Assembly: GCA_023399155.1 (NCBI GenBank)
Contig: JAEWQP010000010.1
Location: forward strand, 248,001-312,000
Source of the DNA: Verrucomicrobiota bacterium
GTDB lineage: Bacteria; Verrucomicrobiota; Verrucomicrobiia; Opitutales; Opitutaceae
Direction: 5' to 3'
Length of the DNA: 64,000 nt
Shown here: piece by piece, positions 45,591 to 54,622 of the stretch
Layout of the letters: each line of letters opens with the position of its first letter
Numbering within the stretch: position 1 is the stretch's first letter
The notes under the pieces: model-generated
Told to the model about the DNA's origin: nothing
Databases searched by the model: none
The model's input: only the letters and a program-made list of their open reading frames with translations
Position numbers and translations under genes: made by a program

Positions 45591-47846
45591 ATGCAGCGAC
45601 ATGTGAAACGATTATTTTCCCCAAGGCTCGGCCTCGCCCTTGCGGTGCTGGTGAGCGGGGTGACGGCTGGTGCCGCCGAGCCAGTGGCGGATTCGACCTG
45701 TCTGGACTGTCACGCGGATGCGTCACTTACGGTGGATCGTGGAGGAAAATCGATTTCGCTTGCAGTCGAGCCGGCCGTTCTCTCGGCGTCCAAACATGCC
45801 GGCATGGCCTGCGTGGACTGCCATGCCGACATCGATCCCGAGGCTCTCCCGCATCGAGAGAGGTTGGCGCCGGTGAACTGCCTGTCGTGCCATGAGGGCC
45901 TGGGGGAGTCGCATGCCTTTCACCCGCGGATCGCGACTCAAACGGAGGCGGGGACATCGCCCGACGTATCGTGCGCGGGCTGCCATGGCAGCCACGACAT
46001 CGGCGGAGTGGGTGAGCCGTCGTTTCGGTTCGCCGCGGTCAGGCAGAGCGAGTCATGCGGCTCCTGCCACAGCGCCGTGCAAACGGCGTTTTCCCATTCC
46101 GCGCACGCGGGTCCGGCCGGCGGACCGTATCCGACCTGCCTGAGCTGTCACCAGACCGATGTGGTCAATGGTGCCGTGGCTCCGTTGGAACTGAAGCAGG
46201 CGCAGTCACGCCTCTGCCTGTCCTGCCACGTTGATTCGCCGGAAGCGGCGGGGCGCACGCGGCTCGGCGGCAAGTTTGTCGCCTCGTGGGGCTCGAGCGT
46301 GCACGGTCGCGCTCTCGATGCGGGAAAGGCGGGGGCCGCCAATTGCGTGGATTGCCACGGCAGCCATGACATGGCGCGCGCGATGGTGGCGGACTCGCGC
46401 GTGAACAAGCTCCACATCCCGCAGACCTGCGAGCGCTGCCACAGCGAGGTGTCGCGCGAGTACATGGACGGCTCGCACGCGGCGGCGCTGCGCAAGGGCG
46501 AACTCGAATCGCCCGTCTGCACCGACTGCCACGGCGAGCACGCCATCCTTGCCGCGAGCGATCCCAAGTCGCCGGTCGCGCCGCGCAATCTCTCGCAGCA
46601 GCTGTGCGGGGACTGCCACGGCTCCGTGAAACTCTCGCGCAAGTACGGGATCTCCAGCGACCGTTTCGAGACTTTTGCCGACAGCTTCCACGGCCTGGCC
46701 GTGCGCGGCGGCTCCGTCGCGGTGGTCAACTGCGCGAGCTGTCACGGTGCGCATGGCGTGCTGCGCTCGTCGGACCCGGCATCACCGGTCCATAAGAACA
46801 ACCTCGCCCAGACCTGCGGAAAATGTCACCCCGGCGCGAACGAGCAGTTCTCGCTCGGAGCGGTGCACGTCTCGATGGCGCCGGGCAAGCTCGGGGGCTT
46901 CGGCGGCGGGTTCGAGGACGGTGGCAATCTCGTGCAGATCATCGCCACGATCTATGCCTGGGCGATCCTCTGCATCGTCGGCGGGATGTTCCTGCACAAC
47001 GCGCTGGATTTCTTCAAGAAGGTGCGCCGCAAGGTGCACGGGCACGTCCACGGGGTGGCCGACCATGCGATCCCGCACCGTCTCCACTTGCGCATGACGG
47101 TGAACGAGCGCCTGCAGCACGGCATCCTCGCGCTCAGCTTCATCGTGCTCGTGGTGACGGGTTTCATGCTGCGCTTCCCGGAGGCCTGGTGGGTGGCCGG
47201 TCTGCGCAACCTCAGCGATTCGTTCTTCGAACTGCGCAGCCTGCTCCATCGCGTCGCGGGCGTGGTCATGATCGGTGCCGGCGTGTGGCATGGGGTGTAC
47301 GTGACGTTCACCCGCCGCGGCCGGGAACTGGTGCGCGATCTGTGGCCGCGCTGGAACGATCTCTCCGACATGGGGGCCGTGCTGCGCTACAATCTCGGTC
47401 TCTCGAAGGCCAAGCCGCGTTTCGGGCGTTTCAGCTACATGGAGAAGGCCGAGTACTGGGCGCTCATGTGGGGTGCCGTGCTGATGACGATCACCGGCGC
47501 GTTGCTCTGGGCGGATGAGACGACCATGGGCGCGCTGGGCAAGCTCGGCTTCGACGTGGCGCGCGTGGTGCACTACTACGAGGCGATCCTCGCGACGCTC
47601 AGCATCATCGTGTGGCACTTCTACTTCGTGATCTTCAACCCCGAGGTCTACCCGATGAACCTTTCCTGGCTCACGGGCCGGCTCTCCGAGGAGGAGATGG
47701 CGGAGGAGCATCCGCTGGAGCTCGAGCGTATCCACAGGCTGGAGGCAGAAGCGCAGGCCGCCCGGAACCCGGGTGCCGACACAGTGCCGGACAGGGCGCC
47801 CGACGCCACCCCTGACGGAAAGCCCGACGGCTCCGAAACGAGCTAG
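45591..47846 (+). CDS. Multihaem cytochrome c (13 CxxCH) fused to a cytochrome b-type membrane domain
   Basis: About 751 residues from MQRHVKRLF, directly before the signal peptide (LGLALAVLVSGVTAGAAE). Thirteen CxxCH motifs fill residues ~32-415, spaced as in NrfH/octahaem-like arrays. A cytochrome b-like membrane domain follows: QIIATIYAWAILCIVGGMFL, HGILALSFIVLVVTGFML, LLHRVAGVVMIGAGVWHGVY, ALMWGAVLMTITGALLWA, HYYEAILATLSIIVWHFYF, with His positions suited to haem b. An acidic, Ala/Pro-rich tail ends the protein. Same design as the divergent neighbour but with two more haem-c motifs, so the two may form one complex or be alternatives for different potentials. Confidence 0.9.
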   Translation: MQRHVKRLFSPRLGLALAVLVSGVTAGAAEPVADSTCLDCHADASLTVDRGGKSISLAVEPAVLSASKHAGMACVDCHADIDPEALPHRERLAPVNCLSCHEGLGESHAFHPRIATQTEAGTSPDVSCAGCHGSHDIGGVGEPSFRFAAVRQSESCGSCHSAVQTAFSHSAHAGPAGGPYPTCLSCHQTDVVNGAVAPLELKQAQSRLCLSCHVDSPEAAGRTRLGGKFVASWGSSVHGRALDAGKAGAANCVDCHGSHDMARAMVADSRVNKLHIPQTCERCHSEVSREYMDGSHAAALRKGELESPVCTDCHGEHAILAASDPKSPVAPRNLSQQLCGDCHGSVKLSRKYGISSDRFETFADSFHGLAVRGGSVAVVNCASCHGAHGVLRSSDPASPVHKNNLAQTCGKCHPGANEQFSLGAVHVSMAPGKLGGFGGGFEDGGNLVQIIATIYAWAILCIVGGMFLHNALDFFKKVRRKVHGHVHGVADHAIPHRLHLRMTVNERLQHGILALSFIVLVVTGFMLRFPEAWWVAGLRNLSDSFFELRSLLHRVAGVVMIGAGVWHGVYVTFTRRGRELVRDLWPRWNDLSDMGAVLRYNLGLSKAKPRFGRFSYMEKAEYWALMWGAVLMTITGALLWADETTMGALGKLGFDVARVVHYYEAILATLSIIVWHFYFVIFNPEVYPMNLSWLTGRLSEEEMAEEHPLELERIHRLEAEAQAARNPGADTVPDRAPDATPDGKPDGSETS

Positions 47847-48202
47847 AACGTGGCATATACTTCGCCGCGCGGTGTCTCCTCGGCAGGGCGGGTTCTCCGA
47901 ACCCGCCGCGCGTACGAGTCGGCCTTTTCGGCGCGCTCGGTTCCGAGGCCGCGCCTGCGGCCGACTAGACGGGTCGCGCCGCGAACCGGACCAAGTGCGC
48001 CCCACCTGCGAGGTCGTCTTCGGGAGTGGATGCCGCGTTCCGGGGGCCTGGTATGCCGCGCCTGAGGGGCGGCGTCCGCTTGCGGAGCGCCCGTGGGATC
48101 GGCGCGACGTTCTGGCGGCGCCCGCAGGGAGCAACCCGCGCCGCCCGGGTGTTTGGACTCGTGCCGGCGTGCGTGCTGCGGCTGGATGCGGCGCCGTTCA
48201 TC
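47847..48202 (+). other. Intergenic region with a perfect hairpin
   Basis: 356 bases without a supportable gene. At 47887-47907 lies a perfect 9-bp stem with a 3-base loop (GGCGGGTTC-TCC-GAACCCGCC), without a T-run, so more likely an intergenic palindrome or processing site than a standard terminator. The aminotransferase frame is open back to 48026 but that extension is Arg-rich and non-coding in character. Confidence 0.5.
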
Positions 48203-49474
48203 ATGTCGACCGAGCCAGAACTTCACCTCTCCCACCTGGGGGCGCGACTCCAGCCGCCGGCGATCGCCTCGCTCATGGGCGCGGCACTTGCCGATCCCGC
48301 GATGCTCAGCCTCGCCGCCGGGTTCACGGACAACCGGACCCTGCCGGTCGCGTCGGTGCGAGCGGCGGTCGAGGCGCTCGTGCAGCGCGAGGGCCCGCCG
48401 GAGTTTCTCCAATATGGCGCGAATCGCGGGCGCGAGGGCCTGCGGCGCCTCCTCGCGGCGCGGACGGCGGCGCTCGACGGCCTGCCGGCCGGGGCGATCG
48501 ATCCCGAGCGCACGCTCGTCGGCAACGGCTCGCAGCAGTTGCTGCATCTCGCGATCGAAGTTCTGGCCGACCCGGGCGACATCGTCCTGGTCGAGCGGCC
48601 GACGTATTTTGTGTTCATGGAGATGCTGGCCGGCCTCGGCGTCGAGGCCGTCGGGCTGCCGGCGCGGCCGGACGGGGCCCTCGACCTCCCGGCGTGCGAG
48701 GCGCTGCTGGCGGAACTCGCCCGCTCGCCGAGGGGGCGCCGCGTGAAGGCGCTCTACCTCATGAGCTACTTCGGCAATCCGTCCGGCACCTCGCGCACCG
48801 AGGCGGAGAAGGCGGCGCTTGCCGGGCTGCTGGAGCGCGCGGGGCTGATCATCCCCGTGCTGGAGGACGCTGCGTATCGGGATCTTGGATTCGACGGGGC
48901 CTGGCCCGCGCGAAGCGTCCTCGCGCTCGAGGCATGGTCGCGCTTCCCGCGCCTCTACCTGGGCACGCTGACCAAACCTTTTGCCACCGGGCTGAAGGTC
49001 GGATACGCCCATGCGACGGATGCGCGCTGGTTTGATCGCATGTGCTGGCTCAAGGCGCACCAGGATTTTGGCTCGGCCAACTTCACCCAGGCGATCCTCG
49101 AGCAGGTCGTGCATGGCGGCGAACTCGACCGGCACATCGCGATGCTGCGGCGCACCTACGCCGGGAAGATGCACCGCCTGGATGCCGCCCTCGAGGCCAA
49201 CGGCCTGCGCGATGCCGGCTGGACGTGGGCGCGTCCCGCGGGCGGCCTTTATCTCTGGCTCTGCGCGCCCGAGGGTGTCGACACCGACGCGGAGGGCCCG
49301 TTCTGGCGCGCGTGTCTCTCCCAGCGGGTGCTCTACGTGCCGGGCGGGCTCTGCCTTGCCGCACCGCGGGACCGCCGGCATGTGCGGCTCAGCTTCGGCG
49401 TGCTTGCGGAGGAGGCGTTGGCGGAGGCGGCGGCGCGGTTCTGCCGGGCGGCGAAAAGTCTGAATGTGGGGTAG
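48203..49474 (+). CDS. PLP-dependent aminotransferase, class I/II (aminoadipate aminotransferase-like)
   Basis: About 423 residues from MSTEPELHLS. Fold-type I aminotransferase with LQYGANRGREGLRRLLAAR, TLVGNGSQQLLHLAIEVL (cofactor phosphate loop), VLVERPTYFVFMEML, YLMSYFGNPSGTSRT, PVLEDAAYRDLGFDG (Asp pairing with the pyridine nitrogen) and LGTLTKPFATGLKVGY with the PLP lysine. It groups with LysN/2-aminoadipate and aromatic aminotransferases that lack a GntR DNA-binding part. Substrate not resolved. 118 bp upstream of ugd, same strand. Confidence 0.88.
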   Translation: MSTEPELHLSHLGARLQPPAIASLMGAALADPAMLSLAAGFTDNRTLPVASVRAAVEALVQREGPPEFLQYGANRGREGLRRLLAARTAALDGLPAGAIDPERTLVGNGSQQLLHLAIEVLADPGDIVLVERPTYFVFMEMLAGLGVEAVGLPARPDGALDLPACEALLAELARSPRGRRVKALYLMSYFGNPSGTSRTEAEKAALAGLLERAGLIIPVLEDAAYRDLGFDGAWPARSVLALEAWSRFPRLYLGTLTKPFATGLKVGYAHATDARWFDRMCWLKAHQDFGSANFTQAILEQVVHGGELDRHIAMLRRTYAGKMHRLDAALEANGLRDAGWTWARPAGGLYLWLCAPEGVDTDAEGPFWRACLSQRVLYVPGGLCLAAPRDRRHVRLSFGVLAEEALAEAAARFCRAAKSLNVG

Positions 49475-49592
49475 GGGTTTTGCCGGATCAATCCGGCGGC
49501 ACCGCGGAAACCCGTTGCGTGCTGGTGAACACCATGTCCAATCCACTTGATACAACGGGGCCGGCACCGGACCCACAGCTCACGCATCGCCT

Positions 49593-50969
49593 ATGAATAT
49601 CTGCTGCATCGGCGCCGGCTACGTCGGCGGTCCCACCATGGCCATGATCGCCCACAAGTGCCCGGACATCCAGGTCACGGTGGTCGATATCAACGCCAAG
49701 CGCATCGCGGAGTGGAATTCGGACCGGCTGCCGGTCTACGAGCCGGGGCTCGACCGCGTCGTCTCCGCCCAGCGCGGCACGAACCTCCATTTCTCGACCG
49801 ACATCGATTCGGCGGTGACCGCCGCCGACATCATCTTCGTGTCGGTCAACACACCCACCAAGGGCTATGGTGTCGGTGCCGGACGCGCGGCGGACATGAA
49901 ATACATCGAGCTGTGCGCGCGCCACATCGCGCGCGTGGCCCGCGGCAAGAAGATCGTGGTGGAGAAATCCACGCTTCCGGTCCGCACGGCGGAGTCGCTC
50001 AAGACCGTGCTCAAGGCCAACAGCGATGGCGCGGAGTTCCAGGTGCTTTCAAACCCGGAGTTCCTAGCCGAGGGCACCGCGATCGAGGATCTGGAACAGC
50101 CCGACCGGGTGTTGATCGGCGGCGAGCGCACGCCCGAGGGCATCGCGGCCGCCGAGACGCTCGCTTCGATCTACGCCCGCTGGGTGCCGCGCGAGCGCGT
50201 GATCACGACCAACCTCTGGTCCTCGGAACTCTCCAAGCTCGTGGCCAACGCCTTCCTGGCGCAGCGCATCTCCAGCATCAACGCGATCTCCGCCCTGTGC
50301 GAGGCGACCGAGGCGGACGTCGACGAGGTGGCGTTCGCGATCGGCAAGGACTCGCGCATCGGCCCGAAGTTCCTCAAGGCCTCGGTGGGCTTCGGCGGCT
50401 CGTGCTTCCAGAAGGACATCTACAACCTGGTGTATTTGTGCGAGCACTTCGGGCTGCCCGAGGTGGCCCACTACTGGGAACAGGTGATCAAGATGAACGA
50501 CTGGCAGAGGCGCCGGTTCTCATCCGCGATCGTCCGGGCGCTTTTCAACACGGTCGCCGGCAAGCGCATCGCCGTCCTCGGCTTCGCCTTCAAGAAGGAC
50601 ACCAATGACACGCGCGAATCCGCCGCGATCTACATCTGCCGCGACCTCCTCGAGGAACAGGCGAACATCGCGATCTACGACCCCAAGGTCACGCGCCAGC
50701 ATATCCTCTCCGAGCTCGGCCAGGCCGACGTGCTGCCGGACGGCCGGCCGAATACGCGCGTGACGATCGCCTCCGATCCCTACGAGGCGGCGGCCGGCGC
50801 CCACGCCATCGTGATCCTCACGGAGTGGGACGAGTTCAAGAAGCTCGACTATGCGCGTATCCACGAAGGCATGATGAAGCCCGCCTTCCTTTTCGACGGA
50901 CGCAACATCGTCGATCTCGAGGCGATGCGAAAGATCGGCTTCTCCGCCTGCGGCATCGGCAAACCCTGA
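49593..50969 (+). CDS. ugd: UDP-glucose 6-dehydrogenase
   Basis: A 458-residue enzyme that oxidises UDP-glucose to UDP-glucuronate with two NAD+. N-terminal Rossmann motif CCIGAGYVGGPTMAMIA, EKSTLPVRTAES, LSNPEFLAEGTAIEDL, and the catalytic cysteine in ASVGFGGSCFQKDIYNLVY; C-terminal UDP-binding domain with VLGFAFKKDTNDTRES and AIVILTEWDEFKKLDY. Length and motifs (including the CxxK-type loop) resemble the eukaryote-like UGDH branch. UDP-glucuronate feeds capsule or exopolysaccharide. A strong hairpin terminator follows 28 bp after the stop. Confidence 0.97.
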   Translation: MNICCIGAGYVGGPTMAMIAHKCPDIQVTVVDINAKRIAEWNSDRLPVYEPGLDRVVSAQRGTNLHFSTDIDSAVTAADIIFVSVNTPTKGYGVGAGRAADMKYIELCARHIARVARGKKIVVEKSTLPVRTAESLKTVLKANSDGAEFQVLSNPEFLAEGTAIEDLEQPDRVLIGGERTPEGIAAAETLASIYARWVPRERVITTNLWSSELSKLVANAFLAQRISSINAISALCEATEADVDEVAFAIGKDSRIGPKFLKASVGFGGSCFQKDIYNLVYLCEHFGLPEVAHYWEQVIKMNDWQRRRFSSAIVRALFNTVAGKRIAVLGFAFKKDTNDTRESAAIYICRDLLEEQANIAIYDPKVTRQHILSELGQADVLPDGRPNTRVTIASDPYEAAAGAHAIVILTEWDEFKKLDYARIHEGMMKPAFLFDGRNIVDLEAMRKIGFSACGIGKP

Positions 50970-50997
50970 CCGCACGCCCCGCGCCGGATCGTCCGGC

Positions 50998-51040
50998 GAA
51001 AACGAAAAGGCCCGCGCACTGCGCGGGCCTTTTCGTTTTC
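50998..51040. terminator. Bidirectional intrinsic terminator between ugd and a small convergent gene
   Basis: A perfect 20-bp stem (left arm GAAAACGAAAAGGCCCGCGC) with a 3-base loop ACT. A-run on one side and T-run on the other make it functional in both directions. It separates two convergent genes. Confidence 0.92.
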
Positions 51041-51061
51041 CTGCGTGGCGCCGAGCCGCCG

Positions 51062-51283
51062 TCAGGCCACGCGGTGGCCGCTCCCGTGCGGCAGCGGAAA
51101 CTCGTCGAACAGGGGCAGGCGGATGGGCAGTTTGCGCCACTGGGCAGGCCGGCGATCGCGCATCTCGGGAAGCCAGCGGTTCCCGATCCACATCGCCAGG
51201 TCGGAGCTGCCATCATCAAAGCGCAGCTCCACCGCCGTGTTCATCGGCGGGGTTTTATCGATGGGTTTCCAGGTCCGATTCAT
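51062..51283 (-). CDS. Small protein of unknown function (DUF551-like)
   Basis: 73 residues, beginning MNRTWKPIDKTPPMNTAVEL, then RFDDGSSDLAMWIGNRWLP. The Trp-x-Pro-Ile ... Pro-Pro ... dG ... W pattern resembles small DUF551-type proteins. Existence is supported by the bidirectional terminator placed just after its stop codon. Function unknown. Confidence 0.6.
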   Translation of the reverse strand: MNRTWKPIDKTPPMNTAVELRFDDGSSDLAMWIGNRWLPEMRDRRPAQWRKLPIRLPLFDEFPLPHGSGHRVA

Positions 51284-51460
51284 GGTGGGACCGATCAGGT
51301 ACTCGAATTCGCGTGCGGCGCAAGCAGGCGACGAGCTTCTGGGTTACGGACCGGTGAAATCGCGCCGTGGACCGGGGTCGCGCGGTCCCGGGCGGGCGAA
51401 ATCGCGCGGCGATCCGTTCCCCGTTTGCGTCGCCGACATGGTTGCGTTTCATGCGCCCGC

Positions 51461-51844
51461 ATGACCGTCACCAAACTCCTTCACACCCGCATGCGCCTGA
51501 ATGATGTCGAGCGCTCGGTCCGTTTCTACACCGAGGCCCTCGGGCTCACGGTCTCCCGCCGCCATACCTCGCCCCGCGGGGCGCAGCTCGTGTTTCTGAA
51601 GACTCCCGGCAGCGAGGAAGAGATCGAGCTGTGCCAGATGCCTCCCGGCGCGGAGCCGGTGCAGGTGCAGCCCGACCTGGTGCATCTGGCCTTCGAAGTG
51701 GAGAATCTCGAGGCGTTTGCGGCCGAGCTGGCGCGGAAGGGCTTTCCGCTGAGTGATGGTCCCACCGAGACGGGCGGCGGCAGTCTGATCGCGTTTGTTG
51801 ACGCTCCCGAAGGCTACGAGGTGGAGCTGATCCAGAGCCGCTGA
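51461..51844 (+). CDS. Glyoxalase I-like VOC-family protein
   Basis: About 127 residues. Vicinal-oxygen-chelate fold: HTRMRLNDVERSVRFYTEAL with a metal-ligand His, LVFLKTPGSEEEIELCQM with a candidate Glu ligand, LVHLAFEVENLEAFAAELA with the second His, and FVDAPEGYEVELIQ with the terminal Glu. These match the four metal ligands of lactoylglutathione lyase, which detoxifies methylglyoxal. Length matches bacterial GloA. Start chosen at MTVTKLLH; the longer open frame upstream is not coding-like. Confidence 0.88.
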   Translation: MTVTKLLHTRMRLNDVERSVRFYTEALGLTVSRRHTSPRGAQLVFLKTPGSEEEIELCQMPPGAEPVQVQPDLVHLAFEVENLEAFAAELARKGFPLSDGPTETGGGSLIAFVDAPEGYEVELIQSR

Positions 51845-52047
51845 GGTGAGGGACGCGCCGCGAATTTGCGGTGCAGTCGGTGTCAGACCTGCCCGAGCGG
51901 TGCGCCGGGCCCGTGCACTGTCGACGCGGGGAAACGCGCGCGCGCGGGGATGGCCATCGTCCTGCTGATGGGGAAAACCAGGTGCTGCGGCGCGGAAATC
52001 GCTTTCCGGCACCCGGATTCACACCGATAAGCGAAGCCTCCCCCCCC

Positions 52048-52914
52048 ATGAGCCAGGAAACGAGTATCTATCTGACCAATATTGTCATTGTCTCGATCCT
52101 GGCGGCGCTGCTCACGCAGCACTGGTTCAGCCAGGGTCGGCCTCGCGCGCAGCGGCCATGGATGGTTTCGGGGTGGGTGATGTTGGTTGCGGATGTTCTT
52201 TTCGCGTTGCGGCCCGAACTGCCGGTGTGGATCGGCCGCATCGTGCCCACGGTGTTGGTGACCGTGGGGCAGGTGGTGCTCCTCGTCGGTGCGCGGCGGA
52301 CCGCCGAGTTGCGGACCCACCCGCTCCTCGCGGGCGCGGTGATTGTCGGGCACCTGGGCTGCCTGCTGGCGTTTCTCGCCTACGACCCTCATTCCGAGTG
52401 GCGCAAGGTCGTCAATGGCATCGTCTGGGCCGGGCTTTCGTTTGCTGCCTACCTGGCGTTGCGCGGAGCGGCCCGTCCGTACTGGCAGCCGGTGCAGTCG
52501 CCGGCGAACGCCTTCCTCCTGCATGGCGCGTTTCACTGTGTGCGCCTCGTCCTCGCATCGGTGTTCAGCCTTCGGCCTGGCAGTGACGTGGATGCGTGGT
52601 TGCAGACGATCGGCGACCTCGAGGTCAGCTTCTTCATGGTCGCGCTCTTTGTCAGCATCCTGCTCGCGAACCTGCGGCTACGAAACGAGGAGTTGTCCAA
52701 CGCGCTCACGGAGGTGCAGACGCTCACCGGACTCCTGCCGATCTGCGCCTGGTGCAAGAAGGTGCGCAACGACGACGGCTACTGGCAGAAGGTCGAGGAC
52801 TACCTCGCCACCCACAGCCAGATCAAGTTCACGCACGGGATTTGCTCCGACTGCTTCCGCGAGCACAAGGAGGGTGTGCACGGCCCCGGGCATACCACCG
52901 ACACCCCGCGTTGA
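52048..52914 (+). CDS. Seven-helix membrane protein with C-terminal CxxC/GICSDC module
   Basis: About 288 residues. Seven membrane helices (from IVIVSILAALLTQHW to FFMVALFVSILLANL), then a short helix (LRNEELSNALTEVQTLTGLL) and a cysteine module: PICAWCKKVRNDDGYWQKVE ... THSQIKFTHGICSDCF. This terminal module is often found at the end of PAS or receiver proteins (PICxxCKKIRDDxGYW ... HGICPxC) and looks like a metal or redox site, but has no agreed function. No kinase or output domain is present, so the protein may be a sensor that signals through a partner. A C-rich tract directly before the ATG replaces a normal ribosome-binding site. Confidence 0.75.
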   Translation: MSQETSIYLTNIVIVSILAALLTQHWFSQGRPRAQRPWMVSGWVMLVADVLFALRPELPVWIGRIVPTVLVTVGQVVLLVGARRTAELRTHPLLAGAVIVGHLGCLLAFLAYDPHSEWRKVVNGIVWAGLSFAAYLALRGAARPYWQPVQSPANAFLLHGAFHCVRLVLASVFSLRPGSDVDAWLQTIGDLEVSFFMVALFVSILLANLRLRNEELSNALTEVQTLTGLLPICAWCKKVRNDDGYWQKVEDYLATHSQIKFTHGICSDCFREHKEGVHGPGHTTDTPR

Positions 52915-53344
52915 CGGTGGCAGGTCGCTGTCTCGAGGGGGATTCGGGTGGATCGGAGGCGCAGAAGCAGGAAACCGCCAGGTCTCGCGCAAAGGCGCAA
53001 CGGCACATCGAGAAACGAGCTGTTGGACGCAGCGATCACGGAGGAGAGCGCCGAGGCACCGGGCCTGGCGGAGGATAGGGCCGCGTCAGCTCGTCGCCTT
53101 GTGGGTGGGCCGGTGACGGCGAGGTCCTGGTTCTGCACCGATCGCTCGGTAAGCTCCGTCATCGTCCTCTGCGACCGGATTCGCGTGAGGAGATCAGGGT
53201 TACCGCTTCGTGCACGCAACCGATGTGCCTTGCATGAGTCCGGCCGCGAGTTGCAGCTCGCCGACCGCGGAAGAAATCGCTCCGACTGTGAGCGTCGCAT
53301 GAAGGCGGTTGCGCGCGCGCCGTGGCCTGCGCAACACTCGCGGG
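52915..53344. other. Intergenic region, nothing recognised
   Basis: 430 bases between the membrane protein and rlmI-like genes. Several frames are open but all have non-coding composition. No repeat, RNA or strong hairpin that I can support. Confidence 0.45.
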
Positions 53345-54622
53345 ATGTCTGAGACGCCACCCGACGACCATTCGCCGCCACCCGCGGAAAAGACGCGCGA
53401 AGCCGCGGCAGAACCGGTCGACCGCGCGCGCTGGCCGCGCCCCTGGGCGCAGCTGAAGTTCTTCACCTTCCAGCCCGCCGTCTTCCCGCGCATGCTGGGC
53501 GAGGTTTCACCGGGCGTGAAGCCCGGTGATCTCGTGACGGTCTACGACAAGTCCGGCCGGATTTGCGGCACCGGACTGATCAACCCGCGGGCCAAGATCC
53601 CGCTGCGGGTGGTGCATCACGCACCCGCAGCCGTGGACGAATCGTATTTCGAGATGGCGCTGCGCCGGGCGGTGGCGTTGCGCCGCAGTGTGCTCGGGCT
53701 CGATGCGTGCACTGACACATACCGCCTTGTCAACTCCGACGGCGATGGCGTGAGCGGCCTGACAATCGACCGCTACGGCCCCGTGCTCTCGATCGAGGTG
53801 TTCAGCCTCGGCATCCTGCAGCGGCTCGGACGCTGGTTGCCGTGGCTGCACGAACTCGCTGGCACGCGGCATCATCTCGTCCGCGTGGATCCTGAGCTGG
53901 CTCAGGTCGAAGGCATACGGAAGACGATGATCGCGGCGCTGGGCGGGGGGCCGGGCGGACCCGCGCCCCGGCACGTGAAGGTGCGCGAGCACGGTGTGAC
54001 CTTCGAGGTCGATCTCGAGGACGGGCACAAGACCGGCTTCTTTTGTGACCAGCGCGAGAATCGCCGCCGCTTCGCCTCGATGGTGCCGGAGGGCGCCCGC
54101 GTGCTGGATCTTTGCTGCTACAGCGCGGGCTTTTCGGTTTCGGTGGCGGCGACGGGTCGCGCCTCGGAGATCACCGCCGTCGACCTCGACGAGGCCGCGG
54201 TGGAGATGGCCAGGCGCAACGCCAACCTCAACCGCGCGCGCATCCGTTTCGTCCATGCCGACGCCTTCGCCTACGCCCGGCAGATGCAGAAGAACGGCGA
54301 GCTTTGGGATGCGGTGATCCTCGACCCGCCGAAGTTCGTCCTCACCCGCGAACCCGCGGGCGCGGCCGAGGGCCACCGGAAGTACGATGACCTCAACCAG
54401 CTGGCGATCAGCCTGGTGAAGCCGGGCGGCCTGTTTCTGACCTGCTCGTGTTCCGGCCTGGTGTCGCTCGAGGACTTCGAGGGCCACGTGATCAAGGCAG
54501 CCCACCGCCTGAACCGGAGGCTCCAGATGCTGGATACAACAGGGGCCGGCCCCGACCACCCGGTGCTCTCGAACTGCCTGGAGAGCCGCTACCTCAAGGC
54601 GATCTGGGCCCGGGTCTTTTGA
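53345..54622 (+). CDS. rlmI: Class I rRNA methyltransferase, RlmI-like
   Basis: About 425 residues from MSETPPDD. Order: acidic/Pro-rich lead, a PUA-type RNA-binding domain (~residues 45-130: PRMLGEVSPGVKPGDLVTVY, GTGLINPRAKIPLRV), a central EEHEE-type region (YRLVNSDGDGVSGLTIDRYG) and a SAM methyltransferase domain (FCDQRENRRRF, RVLDLCCYSAGFSVSVAATG, AVILDPPKFVLTR). The catalytic cysteine is in FLTCSCSGLVS. RlmI makes m5C1962 in 23S rRNA. The DPPKF motif and the PUA support this branch over other RlmI/RlmK relatives, but the exact base is inference. Confidence 0.9.
   Translation: MSETPPDDHSPPPAEKTREAAAEPVDRARWPRPWAQLKFFTFQPAVFPRMLGEVSPGVKPGDLVTVYDKSGRICGTGLINPRAKIPLRVVHHAPAAVDESYFEMALRRAVALRRSVLGLDACTDTYRLVNSDGDGVSGLTIDRYGPVLSIEVFSLGILQRLGRWLPWLHELAGTRHHLVRVDPELAQVEGIRKTMIAALGGGPGGPAPRHVKVREHGVTFEVDLEDGHKTGFFCDQRENRRRFASMVPEGARVLDLCCYSAGFSVSVAATGRASEITAVDLDEAAVEMARRNANLNRARIRFVHADAFAYARQMQKNGELWDAVILDPPKFVLTREPAGAAEGHRKYDDLNQLAISLVKPGGLFLTCSCSGLVSLEDFEGHVIKAAHRLNRRLQMLDTTGAGPDHPVLSNCLESRYLKAIWARVF

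Noticed and set aside
48026..48202. Longer start for the aminotransferase
   Set aside because: The added residues are Arg-rich and unlike any aminotransferase N-terminus; MSTEPELHLS is the natural start.
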